Part shown: positions 11,342-25,354 of the stretch, in pieces
How the letters are laid out: each line of letters opens with the position of its first letter
Position numbering within the stretch: the first letter of the stretch is position 1
Assembly (NCBI GenBank): GCA_014549065.1
Contig: JACDOX010000009.1
Span: 3,955,310 to 4,019,309, forward strand
Source: Cardinalis cardinalis
Lineage: Eukaryota > Chordata > Aves > Passeriformes > Cardinalidae
Length of the DNA: 64,000 nucleotides
Direction of reading: 5' to 3'
Made by a program: the position numbers and the translations under genes
Notes under the pieces: generated by a model
The model's database searches: none
Told to the model about the DNA's origin: nothing
What the model saw: only the letters and a program-made list of their open reading frames with translations

Positions 11342-14029
11342 TTTAATTTGAAATATTTTGTTCTGAAAGCAATGAACTATGCAGAATTTTATTTAGAAAC
11401 TCAGTTAATCTTTCTGAACTTAGTTTATTTTGTGAAACTTTTTGGAATTAGGAGAAATTAAATGAAAGTATTTGTGGTATGAGTTCAGTCATAGATTTGC
11501 TCACCAACAATCTGATATTTGAATACTATTTCAGAGTATGACAGCTGAAACCTCTGATATATTGTTATTTCTTTTTATTCCCTAAATATCACTTTTGTCA
11601 GCTATACATCTGGCAATTTACCCCACATTTTTAAGAACTAATTGAAAATTAAAGATTATGTGGATCCTACAACAGCTCTCTAATGATATATGAAATAGGA
11701 TATCAATTTCCTGTGTATACTTGTTTGCTACAGAAAAACAGCATCCATTATTTCATAGACAATGAGAAGTACGTTAAGAATTTCAAATTTAATTCACCCT
11801 CACTAGTGAAGACATGCAGTAGTTGTTCTGCCTTGTGATACTTTCTACAACTGTGACCCAGTTCCTCCTCACGGTTCTTACTGTTCCTCTGGCTTCTCTT
11901 TTACATTAGGGAGCTTTCTGTATGTTTTCAGATCTGGGATCCNTTTAAATAAATAAAAAAAAAGAATAAATAAACCCAAGTAAACTGTGGTCACACNAAC
12001 CATGCAGCCACTAGATGGTGGCTCCAAGCAGCAAAGGAGGGATGTGCAGATGAAGTCAGTATTTGCAGAGTGGGTCCCAGACATGGTTTGTCATGGCTTT
12101 AGCAGTACATATAAAGAGATTTTCACTTCTCTGTATCATCGAACCTGTTCAATGCAAACATAGCATCACTGAACATCAAAAGTATTGAGGTCCTTCTTCA
12201 CAGTCTTTTCTTTAAGATTGTTTCCATGCCTGTCTTATTGCAAAGTAAGGTAGATCTTACTTATGTAATTTCACTTATTTCATTTATGTTTCAAACTTTC
12301 CTCAAAACAGCAAAATAATCAGTAGAAAAGATGTGAGGGGAAAAAGTGAAGATGCAGGAAAAAAAATTAACCTTTTTCCTTTGAAGTTTTAAATAAAAGA
12401 AGAAAGCATAGGATAAGAACCTATCCATGGAGACTCAAGGGATAAAGCTTCTGAGGTTTTGGCTGAGAGGAAGAGATCACGTCCGTGGTCTGCTAGGCTC
12501 ATGCAAAAAGCCCAAATGAGGACTTTTATTTGTCTCCCTTATTTGTCTCTGCTTCAGCATCAAAAAAGTGAACAATACTATAAACATGGCTTAATAAGGA
12601 ACTTTAAAGCCTTTTGGTGGCAAATATCCTCCTGTGTTTTCTGATGGGGGTCAGGATGAATACCTCTGAGAACAATCAGACCTGTATGTGTCACAGATGA
12701 ACACATACTTTATTTTTGCTGGCAATAAGTTCCAGAAGGTTTAATATGAGGAAAGATCATATCAGGACATTATATCCAAGAAGATGGCCCTCATCTGACT
12801 CTGACAGCCATCACTTTGTATGCTTTTGTAGAAAATTATCAGACATCTCCACTTCCAACAGATAATGTGATTCAAAACAGTATCTGAAGCTTTCAGTAAT
12901 TCAAATGCAAATGTGAAGCTGCTGCATTTTGAAATAAAACTGGTTCAAAGACGGTTGGCTATGTCATTACACAGTTGGCTTCAAATAATTTAATAATATA
13001 ATATATCACAGTTGCATGTCATTATTTTTTATTACTTTCTTAAATACATCCATAAAATTTTACAGTGCCTGTTGAACAATACCCACCATTTTCCCAATTC
13101 CTTAATGAGTGATTCTGAGTGGCAGCACCTCCATCTTGTGGTAAACTGGAGAAACAGATCTTCTTTAATGCTATCTGCAATAAAGTACCTCTGAAAACAC
13201 TGTGGTAATACAGAACTATCCAGATTGGATCATGGCTCCAGGTCCTTCAGGGAGCTCAGTATGATTTCTCTTTACCTCCGTGTGGCATGCCATGTGGGAC
13301 AGTCCTCCTTATCCATGCAGAAACCCTGTTTCTTATGGGAAACAGCAGGGGAAATTGTTCTCCCTAAGGAATGAGGGAGGTACTGTCCCTCTGTGAAGGG
13401 AGAACTAATGCTTTCAATGAGTAGCTGTAATTAGGCATTGAGGAATTTCAATTCTATGAATACCTGATACAGAGGAAACTTCCAATTACCATAATTCAGA
13501 TGCAATTGTAAAAGATTTGTTTCCTGAAGGTATAATATCAAAGCAGTTTTCCACTGCTATAGTTGACTATGAGTGTGAATGAGGATGTGTGTGTAGTGTC
13601 TGTATTTTAGGTTTAAAGTTAAAGTTTGTAATTTGCAAAAATCTAATCTGAAAAGAGAAATTATTTTCAAGTTCAAGAACAGATACTCTACAACTGTCCA
13701 AAACCTAGCTTATCACTGGTCCAGTCTGCACTTTTGAAAGCCACTGAACACAGTTCAGATACCTGCACTGGGTTATCAGACAAAAGTCTACCCTCTGTTT
13801 AGTTTACATTGGTTTTTCTGTCTTTCTATCACTAAGATACTGTGCTGTGAATGCAGAAATGAGACATTTAGCAGGCAAGTCAGCTGGATGCCAAAAATGA
13901 AATTCCTCCCACTTCATACCGGGCTGTCCCAGCAGTGCCCTGTTTTACAGGACAGCTCCAGGTCATTAGTGTCATCATACCCAGTGCCCTCACCCTCTCA
14001 TTCTGCCCAGTGTGCTACAGTACCATCAC
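11342..14029. other. Flanking DNA, no gene recognised
   Basis: AT-rich sequence with no supportable gene. It contains the candidate CTCF site listed separately. A weaker CTCF-like core, read on the minus strand as CCACAAGATGGAGG, lies near 13128-13141. Confidence 0.5.
12008..12022 (+). promoter_or_regulatory. Candidate CTCF binding site
   Basis: The bases CCACTAGATGGTGGC match the core vertebrate CTCF consensus (CCA, S, YAG, R, K, GG, then R, S) at all but one position, with T where C is usual. The site sits about 13.7 kb upstream of ZNF804B exon 1. CTCF motifs of this length do occur by chance, and only ChIP data would show occupancy. Confidence 0.35.
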
Positions 14030-14350
14030 TGCCTTGGATTTACTCCAGTATGTTAAATTCTTGTTCATTTTGGGAAGTTCAGAACCAGGCACAGTACTCA
14101 GTGTGGTCTCACAAGAGAAGAGTAGATGGAACTAATCTCATCCATTGACCTGTTGCCCACAATCCTGCTCGGAGAGGAGTATGCTGGTACTCTTCATTGC
14201 CACAGGGACACAGNGCTGACTCCATTCGGCTTTCCTCCCTGGGACATCCAGGTCTTTTTCTGCAGAGTTTTTTTCAGCCTTTTGGTTTCCAGTCTGTGTG
14301 GTTGGATGGGATTACTGTGCACTGGCTGCTTTTGTCACTGGTGAGCTTCA
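14030..14350 (-). mobile_element. CR1 LINE fragment, minus orientation
   Basis: The + strand reads as the reverse complement of the late part of CR1 ORF2. Landmarks are CAGGCACAGTACTCAGTGTGG, then GACCTGTTGCCCACA, then ACATCCAGGTCTTTTTCTGC, where bird CR1 copies have very similar strings. On the minus strand this encodes decayed versions of the peptide around the KDLGVLVD and AKKANGILGCI motifs. The copy is old, with many substitutions and an N at 14214. The 5' limit on the + strand is fuzzy and may reach back to about 13930. Confidence 0.75.
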
Positions 14351-15059
14351 TAGGATTTCTGTGAGATNCTGTTTTCAGTCTGTCAAAGCCACTTATATGG
14401 TAATTCTAACCAGTATTCACAGAAGGAGTAGCCCACCATTTGGACCAAAAATTATAACTGCATATTAATTTAAGAAGACAAAAACTTCTGTGCTGTGATG
14501 TCCAATATTTTATCTCTGGCCATGGTCATCAGAGAATACTACCACAAACCAAGAAAATTTAAAATTATCTGTGCTCTTCTATGAGATACTGTCTCTAACA
14601 AATCAGTAGTTTAGTAACCTCTTAATTTGATANGTGCATTTCAACCTTTTGTCTTCAATAGCAGGAAAAGAACTGACTTAATTTATAGTTTTTGCTGACA
14701 TACCTCATTAATTCATAAGGGTGGATGATGATGGATTGTGCAGAGACATTTTATTATTGTTTAATTTAAGCTTGCTTCCTCAAAATGTTTTTGTTGTACT
14801 TCTTTGTACTGAGAAATTGGAAAAATTAATCCACATGCACCATTCGTGCTTCTCCAGTCCCAGCCTAGTTCCCGTTTGCTTTTAGAGCAGAATGTGTAGA
14901 AATGTTTTCTGTTTTGTTCTTCAATGCTTTCCTTGCAGTTTCTAACATCAGACTGGCATTTTTGACTGCTGCTCTGCAATGAGCTGGCATTTTTGTATAG
15001 CCCTATCCAGGAACTTTAACATTTCTTCCAGGTGTGACAATAGGTGATCAACCAACATC
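14351..15059. other. Flanking DNA, no gene recognised
   Basis: AT-rich spacer between two CR1-like pieces. It could hold further decayed CR1 sequence joining them, but I cannot trace it by eye. Confidence 0.45.
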
Positions 15060-15185
15060 TTGGGTGTGTACTTTATTTTCCTCTTTGTGTTTATTGGCAC
15101 TGAGTTTCACCTGCCATTCTGCTACCCTGTCACCTGCAGGATACTTCTGCAGCTCCCTGCAGTTTGCTTTACTTTAGCTTGCTCT
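15060..15185 (-). mobile_element. Possible ancient CR1/L3-type LINE piece
   Basis: The + strand run GAGTTTCACCTGCCATTCTG, followed by CCCTGTCACCTGCAGGATAC and CAGCTCCCTGCAGTTTGCTT, resembles the reverse complement of an old CR1/L3-type ORF2 segment seen in birds and turtles. It lies in the same orientation as the 14030-14350 piece and could be part of the same insertion. Divergence is high and I cannot run an alignment. Confidence 0.4.
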
Positions 15186-17690
15186 GAGCAAGGAAAGGGT
15201 GTGCTACAGCAAAGCCTTTACAGGCAAAAATTGGTTTGACTGAAAGTTATTTCATTTCAAATCACAGGCTGAAAAGATTTTTATCCTGAAACATAGCTTC
15301 TTACTCACAGCTGCATACCATGGCCTCCCTGTACACAGTTCCTATGTGAGTTTTGGCTTTTTAGGGTGATGGAATTAAAACATAACATGACCTGCCTGTT
15401 TTTCCTGTTTTTCTGAAGGCTGAAACCATCTTCCTTACCTGAATTCAACCTGTTTCCAGCACCTGCTGTTGGCTTTGGTCTGTTCCTTTGTCATTAAACA
15501 CACACATGGTCTCTTAACACAGCATCAACTTCACTCATGAGGCCTCTGGTGGACACCCACAGCTGTTCCCCAGCCACGGGTGGCTGGAGCAGGGAAACTT
15601 CCAACCCTCCCCTCCTGCATTTCTACATTGCTAGTGCTGCAGCACACTTGAGCTAAGTTCTGTTCAACAAAACTGACTTGAAATCCAGTTTGTGCTCCTG
15701 GAGTGGCCCTCAACTATCAGCTTTCATAATACACATTTCTTTAGCTCTGTGCTAAGAAAGAAAAAACCCCAGGCTGTCATCACAGGTATTGGCTACTTTA
15801 TATTGGGTTACACATTAGCAGCTGAGCTATTTACCTCCAAGAACTCCAGTCTTGCAAAGCGTTACATAAACACATTTAAATATGTAAAATACTATATACA
15901 TGTGAATATATGTAAAATGTTAAGTGTAAAAAAGGTTATATTCACACATGCAGAAATGAACAATCAGATTCAAAAGAGCAGTTTGAAGCACAACAAAAAA
16001 GAAAATGTGTATGTGTGTAATGAGATAGAATTTCAAAGCACTTTGGTTCTTCAGTTCCTTTAATTTTAACAGGACATACAGAATGATAGAAAATAGAAAC
16101 TTGATCATAAAAGTTAATGTGACTTTGCAATACTTTGTATGTTTACATGGAGCTCTTTTGCATTTATTATTTCAGATTAGCACCTGAGTGATGAAATGTA
16201 AACTGCTAATATCTCCAGCTGGTTTTATACCAGTGTTACCATTTGAAAATCATCATTTAAAAAATGGTACACATTTGCTGAGTAGACTCTGGATCCCAGT
16301 CTGAGCCCACCATTTTTTGATATCCACATCCAAAAATGTTTAGTCAATGCCTGGGGGAAAAAAAAAATCATGGTAAAATAAGAGTTGGTTTCCATGTTAT
16401 CTCTACGCCCCTTTTTAAAAAGTCAATTTACCTAAAATAAGTTTTCATATGCATAAATCCTTAGTACATTTTGCATATCCTTCATAAAATGTTTATATGT
16501 TTTCAGGANAATTGTATGCGTCATTCAAAAAAAAAAAAACCCCATCTGGATGGATTTGACAAAGTATTTTATTCTCTTCTGTTTTCACCTCAGGTTCAAT
16601 GCCTCTTGCATTTTTAATTTAAAAAAAATTAAAAATACCAACATTCTCCTTTCAAATATTACTTAATCTTTCACATATGAAATATGTTTTCTCTTACAGA
16701 AGTTATATTCTACCAAGGAGCATTAAAACGTAGCACACAAATTTTCTTGTCTTGAATTAATTCATGCTTAAGCTCTGGGTTTGCATAAATTATATCTAGA
16801 AACCATATACCACCAAATCTTTGGAGTGTTAAGTATCTGGAATTTATAAGGATGTCAGTGAATGTTCTTACATTCCTGTCTGCCCAAGAGAAGGATCAGA
16901 CCATCAGTTTGGAAACCACGATCACTTGCTGCCCTTGATGCCACATTTCACATTTCTGCTCTGGGTTTACATGTGTGTTTGTATTGTATTTCACTCTCAA
17001 AAACAGAAGGTGCGAAGGAAAGTGCATTGGTGAGGATCACAGCAGGAAAAGCAAAAATATTGATTGTTTTTCTGTCATTTACTTAAAAGGCAATGCTTCT
17101 GGTATTATTCAGCNGTCTTTGGCTCGCTTCCCCCTTATAATGGTATCTCTTTTCCATTGTTAAAGATTCTTCACCCAGGCTAGTCTATTATTTCTGGAAT
17201 TTGTAGAAAGGTTAGTGAGTCTCTAGAGTTGTGATTATTTTTTCTAGCTGACATTTATTGATCTCATTACCTTCATGCTCATATTTCAAAAACTTTTTTT
17301 ACATTTTGTTACCATTTCAAAGATGACAGAAATGCTGCAGTGCTCACTGTATTAGAACTGTATGTAATTAAAATTTGTACTCTGTGTTTCATCAGAAATT
17401 CACTGCCAAACCTCAGCATGTGTTGTTTACAAATTAGATTGTTATAATTAGAACACCAAATGACTGCAAAAATAGAGATTGAATTTATATTTGAAACAAA
17501 CATCTATTTTACTTCTGCATAGAAAACTCTGACATTTTTGGCCATAAGCAAGTTGCTAGATACCATACTTTGGAGAAATCAGATGACATCNATACCTCTG
17601 CAGGTGCCAGCAAGCCCCTGAGACAGTTTAGGAGATACTATGGGGGAAGAAGGNCATGTACAATTCTTTTGCTAGCTATTTACAAAGGAG

Positions 17691-17724
17691 TGATTTTACT
17701 GCATATTTGATTTTACTGCATATT
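17691..17724. repeat. Direct tandem duplication, 2 x 17 bp
   Basis: The 17-mer TGATTTTACTGCATATT is present twice head to tail with no mismatch. Confidence 0.9.
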
Positions 17725-18414
17725 TCCTTTCTCTATTATTAATTATCACTAAAATTCATGTGATTACAACAGTATTAGCCATTTTCCTTAAGATACAAAG
17801 GAAATTTGCTACTACTTGGATGAATTCTACAGACTTGTTGAAATATTTAAAGTTATTAGGGAACAAAAAATAGGCCATATCACACTCAAAAATTTCTTAG
17901 TATTTGTGTATTTTAGAGAAAGTATGTAGNCGTTGGTCTTAAAAAGTACTGTTGCTTCACAGATACCTAATAACATGAGGGACTGACTCCTGAGTTCCAG
18001 AGGATTCCAGCTGACAAATGCTGTCAGCTTGAAATTTCTCCTGCACCTTTCATACCATTTTTTAGAGCATTTTTAAAGGTTGCCTGCTGAAGTATTAATG
18101 TGGACAGGTGATGAAACACTGNCAACAGGATACGCACAGAACTAACAGGGTGATCTTGTGGCAGTGCATAATAAATACTTCCATGGAAGCATGAAGATCT
18201 GAGATACCTTAGGTGGTACAGTGGGTGTGAACAGCTCAGACTCAAATTCTGTACTGCTTTGCTGAATGCTCCTAAATCACTCCCCTGTCACTAAGCTCCC
18301 TAAAATAATAGAATAAATTGTCACTTTGCAGAAGTGGGGAGAAAGAAAATCAGCANGGGAAATAAGTTGGTATAGGTGTTGACATTTAAAGCATTTAAAT
18401 ATCTGCATTATTCC

Positions 18415-18600
18415 ATTAATATATGGATACTAGACACATTTATATATCTATAAAAATAATCCATATGTAATATAGATAAAATTTATATAAGTATATATAT
18501 ATATAAATAAAACGATATATTTTATTGCTGGCAGTTCAGCGAAACTCATATCTATTTATTTCTTAGAAAGCAGATCTTATATATATATTTTATTTTTATG
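18415..18600. repeat. AT-rich low-complexity tract
   Basis: Dominated by ATATAT and TATAAAT runs, including a TATATATATATA stretch near 18494-18505. No gene-like signal. Confidence 0.8.
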
Positions 18601-19943
18601 AAGTTATGCAAAAGTGTTGCTTTCTCCTTTTATTTTTTTTGTATCTGGAATGGCTTAGTGAACCNTACTAAGTGGCCCTCTACATGGAGAAGATAGTTGT
18701 AGTTACTTGCCACTTACTTTTTATTATCAGAATGTATAGAGCTTCCAGATCACTGATCTTTATCCAACTTGTGTGACATCTCANAATTCCTCCTTGACCC
18801 TCTTTTCTCAAGGAAAAGGGAATTCTCTTTTACTTTGTAAAAAGCAATATGAGTTTTCCTCTTGAAAAATGTGACTTGAGAGTCCTTTGTAAACTCTACA
18901 TGATCTTATGCCAATTGATAGATTTCAAAGGCTGAAGATGCAGCCAGATTAAAAAGTAACACGTATGTGTTGACAGTCTCTAGGTGACTTATGGCAATGT
19001 TAGCACCAGACAAAAAGGGTGATAGCAACCTGCCCAGCTGGAATTGTCTGTGGGTATCACTGAGGTGTTGTGTGAATCTGTACACAGCAGGTCAAGCATG
19101 AAAGAATGTTACTTATGGAAGTGTAAGATAAAATACTTTTGCAGACAGTACTGGGAATAATGGAAATAACCACTTGATAGAAGCTGCCTTCATCATTCCT
19201 TTGCAATNAGCATCCTCTCCTGTTTCTAGGCTGCTTCATTACTGTTGTCCTTGGAGCTCTCCTTAAATTAAATGAGTATGAGTTGGAAAAGGGATTGACA
19301 GCTGTGGTTATATTAGTTATTGAAACGAATGTATCTATGGCTGAAGCATATGCTAGCAGCCTCACTGGCTGTGGATATCNTGGGTAACTANGAAGAGTTT
19401 AGTCAGTATTTTCTANCACTTTACATGATTTAAAAAAAAATTCAAGGTATCTGTTTTTGAGTTATTATTAAATTATGATCCCTAATAACAAAAATGCAGT
19501 AAGTTTTNCTCACCTTTTAGATTTTAAAGCCACTAGCACATACAGTGCTAACCTCAGGAGATCAGTCTGATGACCATCAACAAGCAACAGAAACCATAAA
19601 TCACCTGTCTTGTGGATGTCTAGCATTTAATTAAAGTTTTGATAGGATTTAACAGAAAGAAAATCTAAAAACTACAAGATTGGAAATGCAAACTNTATTT
19701 TTCCTTTAGAAAGAGATTGATGTATTAAATATTTATGCAAACATAATAAATTGGCAAGCATATGAACACACTGCTACATCTTCATCTCTTCCATATATCA
19801 TCTGCCTGAAGAAAAGGATTTGCTACTAAAAGAGAATTGGTGTTCTGCTATATAACTTTCATAACAGTAGCTACTTGTCATTATTCTTTCTATATCCATC
19901 TATATCCATCCTAATATAGGTGAAGATTATAGCTAACAATAAG

Positions 19944-20196
19944 AATAAACTAATGGATACTATTTCNGAATAGACAATGGAATATGTATTTACATCACTG
20001 GAAACGTACTCTGGAGATACTGAGCTTTTGTTAATTTGTTAATTGTTAATTAATTGTTAATTTTGTTAATTTTGTTAATTGTTAATTTTGTTAATTCATT
20101 GTTAATAAACCAATGGATACTATTTCTGAATAGACAATGGAACATGTATTTACATCACTGGAAATGTACTCTGGAGATCCTGAGCTTTTGTTAATT
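19944..20196. repeat. Tandem duplication, 160-bp period, with a TTAATTG-type array
   Basis: A 93-bp segment at 19944-20036 (AATAAACTAATGGATAC to GAGCTTTTGTTAATT) recurs at 20104-20196. The two copies differ at four bases plus one N, about 95-96 percent identity. Between them, at about 20025-20103, is an irregular array of TTAATTG, TTAATTTTG and TTAATTAATTG units. The layout fits a 160-bp tandem duplication, or slippage within the array followed by copying of the flank. Confidence 0.9.
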
Positions 20197-23100
20197 CAGG
20201 GTAATGTCCTATTCGCATAACTGATCTATGAATTTAAGTGAATGGCATGTCCAGAAACCTTCTGAAAATAATAGATTTATTGCATATTTTAACTGAGCAT
20301 GAAATTAGCAATTTTCTTGATAGCCCATCACTAGTAACACTTCTTATTCTTCTTTATGACTGTAGTAACAGTATTGAGTAATTCTCACAATAACTCCATA
20401 GGAAACATGATATTGTTTTTTTAGTGATAGACAAAGTAATACAGAGGGGCTGCTGAATGTCACATAAAAGGTGTATCTAAGTAAAGTTAGAGTAAGGATG
20501 AATCATGAGTGAGAATGAGATTCTTGTTCAACTATATGACTTTCTTAAAACCAGTAGTGCATGAGCCTATAGGGAAAGAAGGGCATGATTTGTGCTCTTC
20601 ACTGATGTAGACACACACACTTTGGTTTGACCACCATGCTGTATTTGCTGGCAGCAGAGTTAATAGCAAGCTGNAGACTATAAAGTGACTGCTCAGCACT
20701 TAAGCTCCAAAAAGCTCCATCCAAAGCACAATGGTGTCCATTGATTCTGCACAGACTACAGAGTAGAGCAACTTAACCATCAATGCTTTAAGCGTATAAA
20801 CTTTGACAGATTCCACTTCTGTGTAACAGAAAGCTGCTTACATAAATGATTTGAAAGACAAATGTAACTATTTAGGTCAAAATAGTCAACCTGGGATTAA
20901 AGATTTTTGGATAAGCAGTGTTATGATTGCTTCAAATGGAATAAAATAAGGAAGGACTAAAATACCCTAAATGAATTAATGGAATAAAGACAGATACAAA
21001 GAAGATTTTTCTATTACTTATTTCAGGAAAAAATATAATTGTTGTATTTTAGGATTCTGGGGAAAAAAAGAACAGAAGTTTCACTGAAAACAAAACAAAG
21101 CTTTATGCAGACCAGCTTACCTTGTATTTTTTACATTCACCAGAATGAAACTTCAAAAAACGTTCCTCAAAACATGGAGAAAAATAAATAAAACATTCAG
21201 ACTAAAATTTATTCATGTGAGCCACAGAAATGTTGACTGTTTTTAATATATGGTTCTCACTTTCAAATAATTATTATTCTTTTGGGACATTAGACGATTT
21301 ATTTAAGTAGAATAACAGGACAACTAATGTAATCATACATTGAANGTTTTTTACTATACATCATCATGCTTAACAGTTGAAAATTTCTGAAGAAACTCTG
21401 ATTCTGTCAACCTCAAAAAGTGTCGCTGGTTTCAGTGGGGCAGGATGTCACTTTTCATGTGAACCCAGAGGAATTAGCTGCAGCTATGGATCACTAGAAT
21501 GGAGAGGAGTGAGAGGCTGGATGTATGGTTTAGGGAAACAAAAGTGAAGGGAAATTTAGTTCAGGCCATTATAATCCAAAGATCTGCACACATATTTCCA
21601 GGACTTAATTGACAACTTTAAAATCTTCTTTATGTCCAAATCTGTAANGGCTACTAAGACCTTTCTGTTCTACCTCAGGAACCTCATTTTGTGTTTTCAC
21701 ATCTGAATTGTCTTGCCAAGATTTTGATTTCCCCCTCTTCCTTCCATCCCTCTCTGCTGTGGGGAAGACCTGTAAAAATCACATCNGTATTATAGTATGT
21801 TTTTACTGCAGGGTTAATTTGGGTTCTACATTGGAAAACGTGTTAACTTAAGTGAGAATAACCAGACTGTGAAACAGTACTCAAGCTGTGTGTCTACACA
21901 CCTTCTGTCCTTGTTTGCTTGTGAAAGTAAAATTTCTAGAGGTGTAGTGCCAGAAGATGCTTTGCACTCTGAATTTTCTCATATCTGGAGGCATGGGGAA
22001 TGTTGTCTTTGTTCTTTCTAGGCACACCAGAGGGATTGTGGAAAACATTTCAGAACTCAGGCCCTTAAGCAGATCTAGCCTGTACCCACAGTGAGGAATG
22101 CTTAGGTTAGCAGCTGGCAAATCATGCTAACTGCAGTTTTTATCTATACAGCAGAGAATATCAGTTTAATGGACTATGTATGCAGGTGAAACTCAGATCA
22201 GGAGCAACACTTGAATTACAATTTAAATAAAATTCACAAGGCAGACAAGGTTTTATGGGTATGTCTACACAGTACTATCTAATGCTGCAAAGAAACATGT
22301 GAATTAATTCAACCATTAAAATGAATATGACTGCATTAATATAGTTCTGATGGTCAGAGAATATTTAAATCAGAACTAGAATCCTCATATCTAGGATGGA
22401 TATTTAATTTAGANACCGCATTGTGCAATAAAGACAATCCCTACAAAGAATAATTAGAAAATGCTTATTTTTGGAGGGGCACAATAAATGCTAAGTAGTC
22501 TTTATTAATAATAAAAAAGTTTGTAAACTGAGAGGATAGATGAACTGGAGAACCTTCCATTATTCTGATCATCATCTCTTAGTGACGGCTGGCCTGCTTC
22601 TCTTACTNGCTTGCATCTTGAAAAGTCACTTGCACTACTGCAAAGAAAGCATAATGTTCTGAAAGGTGGTATTTTACATCCACTNTGCTCAGCTGAAAAT
22701 TACTTTATAGGATCTAAGGTAGTGAAGGATTGGACCCAGATGAAAGTACTAATAGTTAAGGCTCATATTTCTACATGACCGGTGATGAAAGACAAGAAGG
22801 TGCTGCATCTCCAGAGACTTTGGGGAATGTTTGGGGAGTGATATAATTAATAACTAACTGTTCAATTTGACACCACTTAATCTCATTTTCTCAGGCTTGC
22901 GTCCTACAGATTATTTATAAATTAGATTGGTGGTCATAGTAACTATTCCCCTGAGTTTGCAAAGTGAAGGGAGCCCAAAATGACTTCCACTTTTCACAGC
23001 AGGGTCAATTGAGCACATCATCCTCCTCAGCAGGATAAAATGAATACGGTGCAGTCTACTCAGGGGAAAATAAATTCTGTTTCGCACAATACTAGTAAAT

Positions 23101-24739
23101 GAGCTGGNGAAGATTCTGTAAGTTTAAAGAGGAAAGCAGTGTCCTTTAAATCTACAGCAAAGCCCTTGCACCATTTCAGCCTGGACTGAACCTCCTCTGC
23201 AGGTGACATGGCCAGTCTGACCACATGGCTGCAACACAGCACCATGCATCTCCAGCCTCTGCACATGGCCTGGGTCCTTTGCACCCTCTGCCTCACCTTG
23301 TAACAGAGCATCAGCACCCTCATGGAGCAAAGGACTTCTCATGTCNCTTCACAACAGAAAAGGAACAGAGACCTCTATGCAAGTTGTTGAGATGAAATGT
23401 AAATTCTCATTCTGTTTCTATTCTGAGAAACAACAGCTGCATCATAGANAAGCAAAGTTTTGGGAAGTTCATTTCATTGCCAAAGACAAAAGGTGCTTGT
23501 CTTTACTTCCAGATACATATTCAGTGTAGAATCAGAAAGTTAAGCTGCAGACCAAAATTCAAAGTGAAGATAATACTTTTATCTTTAACAGGCTTGCAGA
23601 GGAATTATTTCAGGAAGAACTGAAAATATATATGCCAACAAGAATAAATTTCAAGTCACTCACATAGCTGTGACTTCTGTGACTTGTAGGAGGAAATCAT
23701 AAAAGCTCCTTTTCACCACCAAATTAACAGTGGACTACTTTTTTAAAATCAGTACAGTATCACAATTTCTCAAACTCTACAATGCAATTTCTTCCCTCAG
23801 AAAAGTCCTTCAGAGGTCTTTTACAGGCATTGTAATACTACCAGGCTTCAAAGCCTGATCTGTCCTGATTCATGGGACTGTTTAATCTATGATCCACAAC
23901 ACCCTTTGACAGGAGTCTCACAGCTCAACCACACATAATGCAAAGANCATTTATTTATTTCACACCTAAATTTTACCAGCTTAATTTGACCTCCAGCTAA
24001 AAGTTTTTTTACATCGCAAAACACTGTATGATGGTTAACATATGGATGTTCTTAATATATTACTTCCATATTACTTCTTATATTACTTCCACCTTTGGTT
24101 ATTCAAAATTCAGAATTATTATGTTTTATTTATAACAATGTTACTATATTTATTAATAAAATACATAATAATATATTCGATGATTTATATATACGTACAT
24201 ATATACACATATAGTAAAACCTAATATGGTATGTGAAACACTATACAATGCTCCATACTAGAACTGTACAACACCAAGTTACATAAACAATCAAAAAATA
24301 ACATTTGATTTGTCATGATCTCTTTATCAATTTGGTGGATTGTGTGAGATTTTCCTTTTATTTTCATTAGGTTCATAGAAAAAAGCTCTTGAGAATCTAA
24401 AAACAGAATGATTGTAGCTNATCAGTTTCATTCATTAAATAACCGAAAGCATATGCTTTTAGGAGATTAAGATAAAAACTGAAACAATTCTTATCTACAG
24501 TTTAAGGCAATCTACTTCGAAGAAATGAATGATCTGCAGGTGACTACTAAGGCTGTGTGATTTATTGATTTATTTTATCGACTTAGANAGCAGCAGAGCA
24601 GACATGATACTTGTGACCTGGTGAGAAGAAACTGAGTCTCCACAAGTGGGTCCGAGGCACCTCGCACCTCCGTACTGCAGAAGGGGAGAGGAACAACCTG
24701 TTCCAGCTATTTACTTGGGGAAGGTTTTCAAATCTGCGA
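20197..24739. other. Flanking DNA, no gene recognised
   Basis: AT-rich sequence with no supportable gene or clear interspersed repeat. The minus-strand 87-codon frame at 23060-23323 is less AT-rich but shows no domain. Confidence 0.55.
24040..24215. repeat. AT-rich low-complexity tract
   Basis: TATTACTT, ATATAT and TATATACGTACATATATA-type sequence lies about 550 bp upstream of the CpG island. It marks the sharp shift from about 20 percent to over 70 percent GC. Confidence 0.7.
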
Positions 24740-25354
24740 TTCTGTGTAAATCATTGAGGTGGTAAATGACGCCGCGCACCTGAATTNACGCGCTTTCAGG
24801 GGGGACGATGGAGCCAGGTCCAGGCAGCCGGGAGCTGCGCGCAGCCCCGCCGCAGTTCGGGGCCGGCCCGGGCTCCCGGCCGGCGCAGCGGCGCCTCCCG
24901 GCACCGCGNCTGGATGCCGAGTGCCCGTGGCGTGCACGGCCCCTGCCCGGGACAGCCCACGGGACAGCGGAGGGGAAGGAGGGAACGCCGGGGACAGGTG
25001 GAAGCGCAGCCAGAGGCGGGCGGGGAAGGGACGTTACCTGCCGACATCGAGGACGGGAAAGTTAGGCGAAGAGAAGGAGGGCGGTCAGAGCACCCCGCCG
25101 CCTTCCCCCGCGTTGCCGGCCGCTCCACCCGGGGCTGCCGGCGTTGCTCCCCTCCCCGAGGCGGCGAGGGGCAATGTCCTCCCACCCGCCGCCGCCCCCG
25201 CTCCGGCCCTACCCCTCCTCCGCCCCCCTCGCACCGCCTCCCCCCCCCGCCGGCGGAGGTGAGGCGAGGCGCAGCGCCGACTGCGGCGGCCGTGCGGGAG
25301 CAGCGGGGACTGTGCCGGCTGCATCCACCGCCCAGCGCGGCGCTGGGGACAGCC

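Larger units (their letters stand above)
15186..19943. other. Flanking DNA, no gene recognised
   Basis: AT-rich sequence. Chance frames include one of 123 codons at 15692-16063 and one of 102 codons on the minus strand at 19057-19365, both without recognisable motifs. A 10-bp-arm AT hairpin lies at 16611-16635. No RNA gene was seen. Confidence 0.55.
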
